Assembly (NCBI GenBank): GCA_002450165.1 | Contig: DJYQ01000037.1 | Span: 1-6,281 of the forward strand | DNA length: 6,281 nucleotides | Direction: 5' to 3' | Origin: Prevotellaceae bacterium UBA6974 | GTDB taxonomy: Bacteria; Bacteroidota; Bacteroidia; Bacteroidales; Bacteroidaceae | Shown here: piece after piece, positions 3,711 through 6,281 of the stretch | How the letters are laid out: every line of letters begins with the position of its first letter | Position numbering within the stretch: the first letter of the stretch is position 1 | Translations under genes and position numbers: made by a program | Notes under the pieces: model-generated | Seen by the model: the letters and a program-made list of their open reading frames with translations, nothing else | Told to the model about the DNA's origin: nothing | Database searches by the model: none

Positions 3711-5129
3711 ATGGGTGGTTTTTTTGGTACGGTCAGTCAGAAGCCGTGTATTACTGATTTGTTTTATGGGACTGATTATCAGTCGCATCTGGGGACTCGC
3801 CGTGCTGGTATGGTGACTTTTGACCAGCAGAATGGTTTCAAGCGCAGTATCCACAATCTGGAGAATACTTATTTCAGGACGAGGTTTGAGCCTGAATTGG
3901 ATGATTTTGTGGGTAACAGTGGTATCGGTGTTATTTCTGATACGGATGCGCAGCCTTTGCTGATGAACAGTCATCTGGGCCGTTTTGCTCTGGTTACTGT
4001 GGCGAGGATTAACAATATCGAGGAGCTGGCTCAGAAGCTGCTTGCCGAGGGTAAGGTGCTGAGTGAGTTTTCGTCGGGGAAGATAAATCCTACTGAGCTT
4101 ATCGGGCTGTTGATTACGACGGGCAGGAACTATGTGGATGGTATCGAGAATGTATATAAGTCGGTGAAGGGTTCGTGCTCGATGCTGATATTGACCGAGG
4201 ATGGAATCATCGGTGCGAGGGATTTCTGGGGGCGTACCCCGATTGTGATTGGCAAGAAGGAGGGGGCGATGGCTTTTGCCAGCGAAAGTACGGCTTTCCC
4301 TAACCTGGATTACGAGATATTGCATTATGTGGGTCCGGGCGAGATTGTCAAGATACAGCATGATGGTATGCAAATCCTGAGAAACAGGGAGAAGAAGATG
4401 CAGATATGTTCCTTCCTGTGGGTGTACTATGGATTCCCGACGAGTAATTTTGAGGGGGTCAATACCGAGGAGGTGCGTAATGCCTGCGGACGTTCGTTAG
4501 GTGCCGAGGATGTTGATACCGAGGTTGATTTTGCCAGTGGTGTGCCGGACAGTGGTATAGGTATGGCTGTGGGGTACGCCGAGGGGCATGGGATTCCGTA
4601 TCGTCGTGCGATAGCCAAGTACACGCCTACATGGCCCCGGAGTTTTATGCCGGCGCGTCAGGAGATGCGTAACCTGGTGGCTAAGATGAAGTTGATTGCC
4701 AACAGGCAGTTGCTGGAGGGTAAGAGGATTGTTTTTTGCGATGATTCTATCGTGCGTGGTACGCAGCTGAGGGACAATACTCAGGTTTTGCATGACCTGG
4801 GTGCCAAGAAGGTTCACATGCGTATTGCATGTCCTCCGTTATTATATGCATGTCAGTTTGTTAATTTTTCGGCTAGCAAGAACGAACTTGAGCTTATAAC
4901 ACGACAGGTTATCAAGGACTTTGAGGGTGATGTGAACAGTAATGTCGAGTCGTATGCCAGGACGGATTCGCCCGAGTACAAGCGCATGGTGGATGAGATT
5001 GCCAGGAGATTGCATCTGGATTCGCTGAAGTTTGCCAAGTTGGAGACTATAGTCAAGGCTATTGGCTTGCCAAAGGAAATGATTTGTACGCACTGCTTTG
5101 ACGGAAGCAGTTTCTATACATTGAAGTAA
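3711..5129 (+). CDS. PurF-like amidophosphoribosyltransferase-family protein with a disabled glutaminase site
   Basis: This 472-residue protein has the full PurF layout: an N-terminal Ntn-type glutaminase domain (about 1-230) and a C-terminal phosphoribosyltransferase domain. The PRPP-binding loop VFCDDSIVRGTQL (341-353) is intact, as is the VPDSGIGMAVGYAEGHGIPY segment (278-297). Cys233, Cys381, Cys459 and Cys462 fall where the Bacillus-type enzyme binds its 4Fe-4S cluster. The protein starts MGGFFGTV where PurF has a nucleophilic cysteine (CGIxGI), so the cysteine is glycine. The usual GHVRY and HNGN motifs are replaced by GVISD and VARI, so glutamine hydrolysis is not expected. It may use free ammonia, have another phosphoribosyl role or be regulatory. 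I know such MGGFFGT proteins from Bacteroidetes, where they are annotated as amidophosphoribosyltransferase. It stands alone with its own promoter and terminator. Confidence 0.88.
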   Translation: MGGFFGTVSQKPCITDLFYGTDYQSHLGTRRAGMVTFDQQNGFKRSIHNLENTYFRTRFEPELDDFVGNSGIGVISDTDAQPLLMNSHLGRFALVTVARINNIEELAQKLLAEGKVLSEFSSGKINPTELIGLLITTGRNYVDGIENVYKSVKGSCSMLILTEDGIIGARDFWGRTPIVIGKKEGAMAFASESTAFPNLDYEILHYVGPGEIVKIQHDGMQILRNREKKMQICSFLWVYYGFPTSNFEGVNTEEVRNACGRSLGAEDVDTEVDFASGVPDSGIGMAVGYAEGHGIPYRRAIAKYTPTWPRSFMPARQEMRNLVAKMKLIANRQLLEGKRIVFCDDSIVRGTQLRDNTQVLHDLGAKKVHMRIACPPLLYACQFVNFSASKNELELITRQVIKDFEGDVNSNVESYARTDSPEYKRMVDEIARRLHLDSLKFAKLETIVKAIGLPKEMICTHCFDGSSFYTLK

Positions 5130-5131
5130 TA

Positions 5132-5167
5132 ACAGAAAATCCCGACCGATTGGCTGGGATTTTCTGT
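5132..5167. terminator. Bidirectional terminator between the PurF-like and HU genes
   Basis: ACAGAAAATCCC (5132-5143) pairs perfectly with GGGATTTTCTGT (5156-5167) around a 12-nt loop, starting 3 nt after the PurF-like stop. A and T tracts lie within the arms, so the hairpin can act for both convergent genes, although no long T-run follows. Confidence 0.75.
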
Positions 5168-5188
5168 ATATGGTGTATATTGGGTGGA

Positions 5189-5473
5189 TTACTTTTTCAG
5201 TTTGGCTACTTGGTCAAGAAATTCGGGGCATGGCTTGAATGCGGGTATGTAGTGCTCTGGAACAATGATGGTTTCTTTCTTGCAGATGTTGCGTGCTGTC
5301 TTGGTGGCGCGCTTCTTGAGGTTGAAGGTTCCGAAACCGCGCAAGTAGAGGTTTTCTCCGTCTGCCATTGTTCTCTTTGTTATTTCCATGAATGCCTCAA
5401 CTGCAGTCAGGGCTGTTGTTTGATCGATGCCTGTCTCTGTCGAGATAGCACGAACTAATTCTTGCTTTGTCAT
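5189..5473 (-). CDS. HU/IHF-family DNA-binding protein
   Basis: This 94-residue protein matches the HU/IHF fold along its length. It has an N-terminal helical pair (TKQELVRAISTETG, then the AVEAFMEITKRTMADGE helix), the GFGTF turn (46-50), the basic arm start KKRATKTARN (53-62) and a closing PAFKPCPEFLDQVAKLKK. Such proteins bend and compact DNA as dimers. In canonical HU the arm tip reads RNP, its proline wedging into DNA. Here it reads RNI (Ile63), followed by CKKETIIVPEHYIP, so DNA bending may differ. It is a single gene, convergent with the PurF-like gene. Confidence 0.93.
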   Translation of the reverse strand: MTKQELVRAISTETGIDQTTALTAVEAFMEITKRTMADGENLYLRGFGTFNLKKRATKTARNICKKETIIVPEHYIPAFKPCPEFLDQVAKLKK

Positions 5474-5525
5474 ATTGCTTGTTTTATTTTGTTGAAGTTT
5501 CTGTGTTTTATCATAGATATATGCA

Positions 5526-5533
5526 CAAAGTTA
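5526..5533 (-). promoter_or_regulatory. -7 box of the HU gene
   Basis: On the minus strand this reads TAACTTTG, which fits TAnnTTTG, about 50 nt before the HU start codon. No clear -33 TTTG lies at the usual distance; the inverted repeat at 5535-5551 directly precedes the box. Confidence 0.5.
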
Positions 5534-5534
5534 A

Positions 5535-5551
5535 GCATTTTTGCAAAATGC
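5535..5551. repeat. Inverted repeat GCATTTT-TGC-AAAATGC upstream of HU
   Basis: Seven-base arms around a 3-nt loop sit one base upstream of the HU -7 box. The element could be an operator for HU autoregulation or a weak terminator for the minus-strand small gene that ends at 5599. It is AT-rich, so chance is possible. Confidence 0.45.
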
Positions 5552-5598
5552 TGATGTGTGTCAATCGTTAAATAGATGTAAAATACGAGATTTTGTGC

Positions 5599-5733
5599 TT
5601 AATCTTCCTCGGTCAGGGAGTCCAATACCTGGTGGTAGTGTTTGGGCAGATTATACTTGTAGTACATGTGGTCAAACCATGCTGCCAGATATATGAGTGC
5701 TATGATGCCGGTCCAGATATATAGATAAATCAT
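5599..5733 (-). CDS. Small single-pass membrane protein (44 residues)
   Basis: The frame starts at ATG 5733 and ends at TAA 5599. It encodes a hydrophobic N-terminal helix (about residues 2-20, with IYLYIWTGIIALIYLAAW) and a short polar tail rich in Tyr, His and Asp (DHMYYKYNLPKHYHQ), ending LTEED. Support for a real gene comes from an SD sequence, AAAGGA (complement of 5742-5747), 8 nt before the ATG, unusually good for this genome, and from the 17-nt gap after the CobW-like gene, which suggests co-transcription. The composition fits an inner-membrane microprotein with its tail in the cytoplasm or periplasm. I do not recognise the family. A link to metal handling is only a guess from its neighbour. 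Confidence 0.72.
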   Translation of the reverse strand: MIYLYIWTGIIALIYLAAWFDHMYYKYNLPKHYHQVLDSLTEED

Positions 5734-5741
5734 TTTTTTGT

Positions 5742-5747
5742 TCCTTT
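5742..5747 (-). promoter_or_regulatory. Shine-Dalgarno sequence of the 44-residue gene
   Basis: The minus strand reads AAAGGA, 8 nt before the ATG at 5733. Most starts in this window lack such a site, so it helps decide that this very short frame is translated. Confidence 0.6.
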
Positions 5748-5750
5748 GGT

Positions 5751-6281
5751 TTAGTCTGTTAAACATGCCTGCAGTTTTTCTTTCAGGTCGTCGGTGTCCA
5801 TGTTCTGACCGATAAATACCAGTTTTTGCATCCTGTCGCCGTATTCGTCATCCCAATCGGCTTGCAGGCGTGTGTCGCGTGCCAGAATGGGTTTCAACTC
5901 GTCCTGTGGCATTGTGGCGTACCATTGGCCTGCCTGTCGCAGGGAAACTTGGCGTCCGGCTTGTTCGAACAGGTAGCACATGTGTTCCTCGCCCTTGAAG
6001 TAGCACATGCCTTTGGCTCGGATTATGCTCTTGGGCCACTGGCGTGCGACGAAATGGTCAAACAGCCCCAGGTTCATGGGGCGGCGGCTGTAGAATACCC
6101 ATGTGGATATACCGTATTCCTCGCCATGTGTGTGGTTGTGGTCATGGTGATGGCCGCAGCAGCAGTGCTCGCCGTCATGGTGATGATGGTGACACTTGCC
6201 GTGTGTGTGGTGGTGATTCTCTTCGTCGTCTTCTTCATCTTCGTGGTGATGATGTTCATCGTCCTCATCATCTTCGTGGTG
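5751..6281 (-). CDS. CobW/COG0523-family metallochaperone GTPase, C-terminal part (5' end beyond the right edge)
   Basis: The minus-strand frame is open from the right edge to the TAA at 5751-5753, giving 176 residues; ATG 6077 is internal, not the start. The first 55 residues in view are a metal-binding stretch with 22 His and 4 Cys among acidic residues, including CHHHHHDGEHCCCGHHHDHN. The CobW C-terminal domain follows, with GISTWVFYSRRPMNLGLFDHF, IIRAKGMCYF and AGRQVSLRQAGQWYA. The N-terminal GTPase domain (P-loop and CXCC) lies outside the window. COG0523 proteins use GTP hydrolysis to deliver metals, often zinc under scarcity, and the His-rich insert usually lies between the two domains, as here. 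Zinc is the likeliest metal but is not proved. A 44-residue membrane protein follows at 17 nt. Confidence 0.88.
   Translation of the reverse strand, partial: HHEDDEDDEHHHHEDEEDDEENHHHTHGKCHHHHHDGEHCCCGHHHDHNHTHGEEYGISTWVFYSRRPMNLGLFDHFVARQWPKSIIRAKGMCYFKGEEHMCYLFEQAGRQVSLRQAGQWYATMPQDELKPILARDTRLQADWDDEYGDRMQKLVFIGQNMDTDDLKEKLQACLTD

Noticed and set aside
3690..4373. 227-codon minus-strand frame opposite the PurF-like gene
   Set aside because: It is a shadow of a well-supported gene; its low-complexity, Arg/His/Thr-rich translation fits no family.
5150..5458. 102-codon plus-strand frame opposite HU
   Set aside because: It is antisense to a clear HU-family gene and begins inside the terminator hairpin.
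6074..6271. Thr/Met-rich minus-strand frame
   Set aside because: It is an alternate-frame reading of the His/Asp codon tract of the CobW-like gene; the correct frame runs unbroken into the CobW C-terminal domain.

Overview
The window looks like a chromosomal segment of a Bacteroidales bacterium, most likely Prevotella or a close relative. The evidence is several TAnnTTTG (-7) promoter elements, mostly absent Shine-Dalgarno sequences, a secreted BspA-type leucine-rich-repeat protein with a dockerin-like tail, and a PurF-like protein of the MGGFFGT type that I know from Bacteroidetes. This assignment is inference from gene content; no rRNA or tRNA is present.

Layout, left to right. (1) Positions 1-306 hold the end of an unrecognised gene. 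(2) A promoter-like box and a hairpin-forming leader precede a secreted LRR/dockerin-like protein (423-1391). It carries an exact 69-bp internal tandem duplication and ends in a TAAACnn heptad repeat and a strong intrinsic terminator. (3) Between this gene and the convergent hip operon lies an array of 10-bp palindromes spaced exactly 22 nt apart (1524-1665). The palindromes change sequence but keep their symmetry. (4) On the minus strand, three overlapping genes (3214 to 1745) form a split HipA toxin-antitoxin system of the HipBST kind: an Xre-type repressor, a HipA N-terminal-domain protein and a HipA-type kinase. Three matching operators (TTATACC-N6-GGTATAA and one variant) precede it at 40-42 bp spacing, and the variant overlaps the -7 box. 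(5) A gene-poor stretch (3325-3710) holds a second copy of the LRR-gene leader and a scrap of dockerin coding sequence, which together look like a nearly deleted paralogue. (6) A PurF-family protein (3711-5129) keeps its phosphoribosyltransferase motif and candidate Fe-S cysteines but lacks the glutaminase catalytic residues. (7) On the minus strand follow an HU/IHF-family protein (5473-5189), a 44-residue membrane protein (5733-5599) and the C-terminal part of a CobW/COG0523 metallochaperone GTPase with a dense His/Cys/Asp/Glu segment (5751 to beyond the right edge).

Functionally, the hip genes form one self-regulated unit: HipB probably represses through the three operators, while HipS and HipT are the separated halves of a HipA kinase. 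The CobW homologue and the small membrane protein are probably co-transcribed. The other genes are neighbours with no evident joint role. The best candidates for undescribed biology are the 22-nt palindrome array, the hip operator architecture, and the shared leader with the eroded surface-protein copy.
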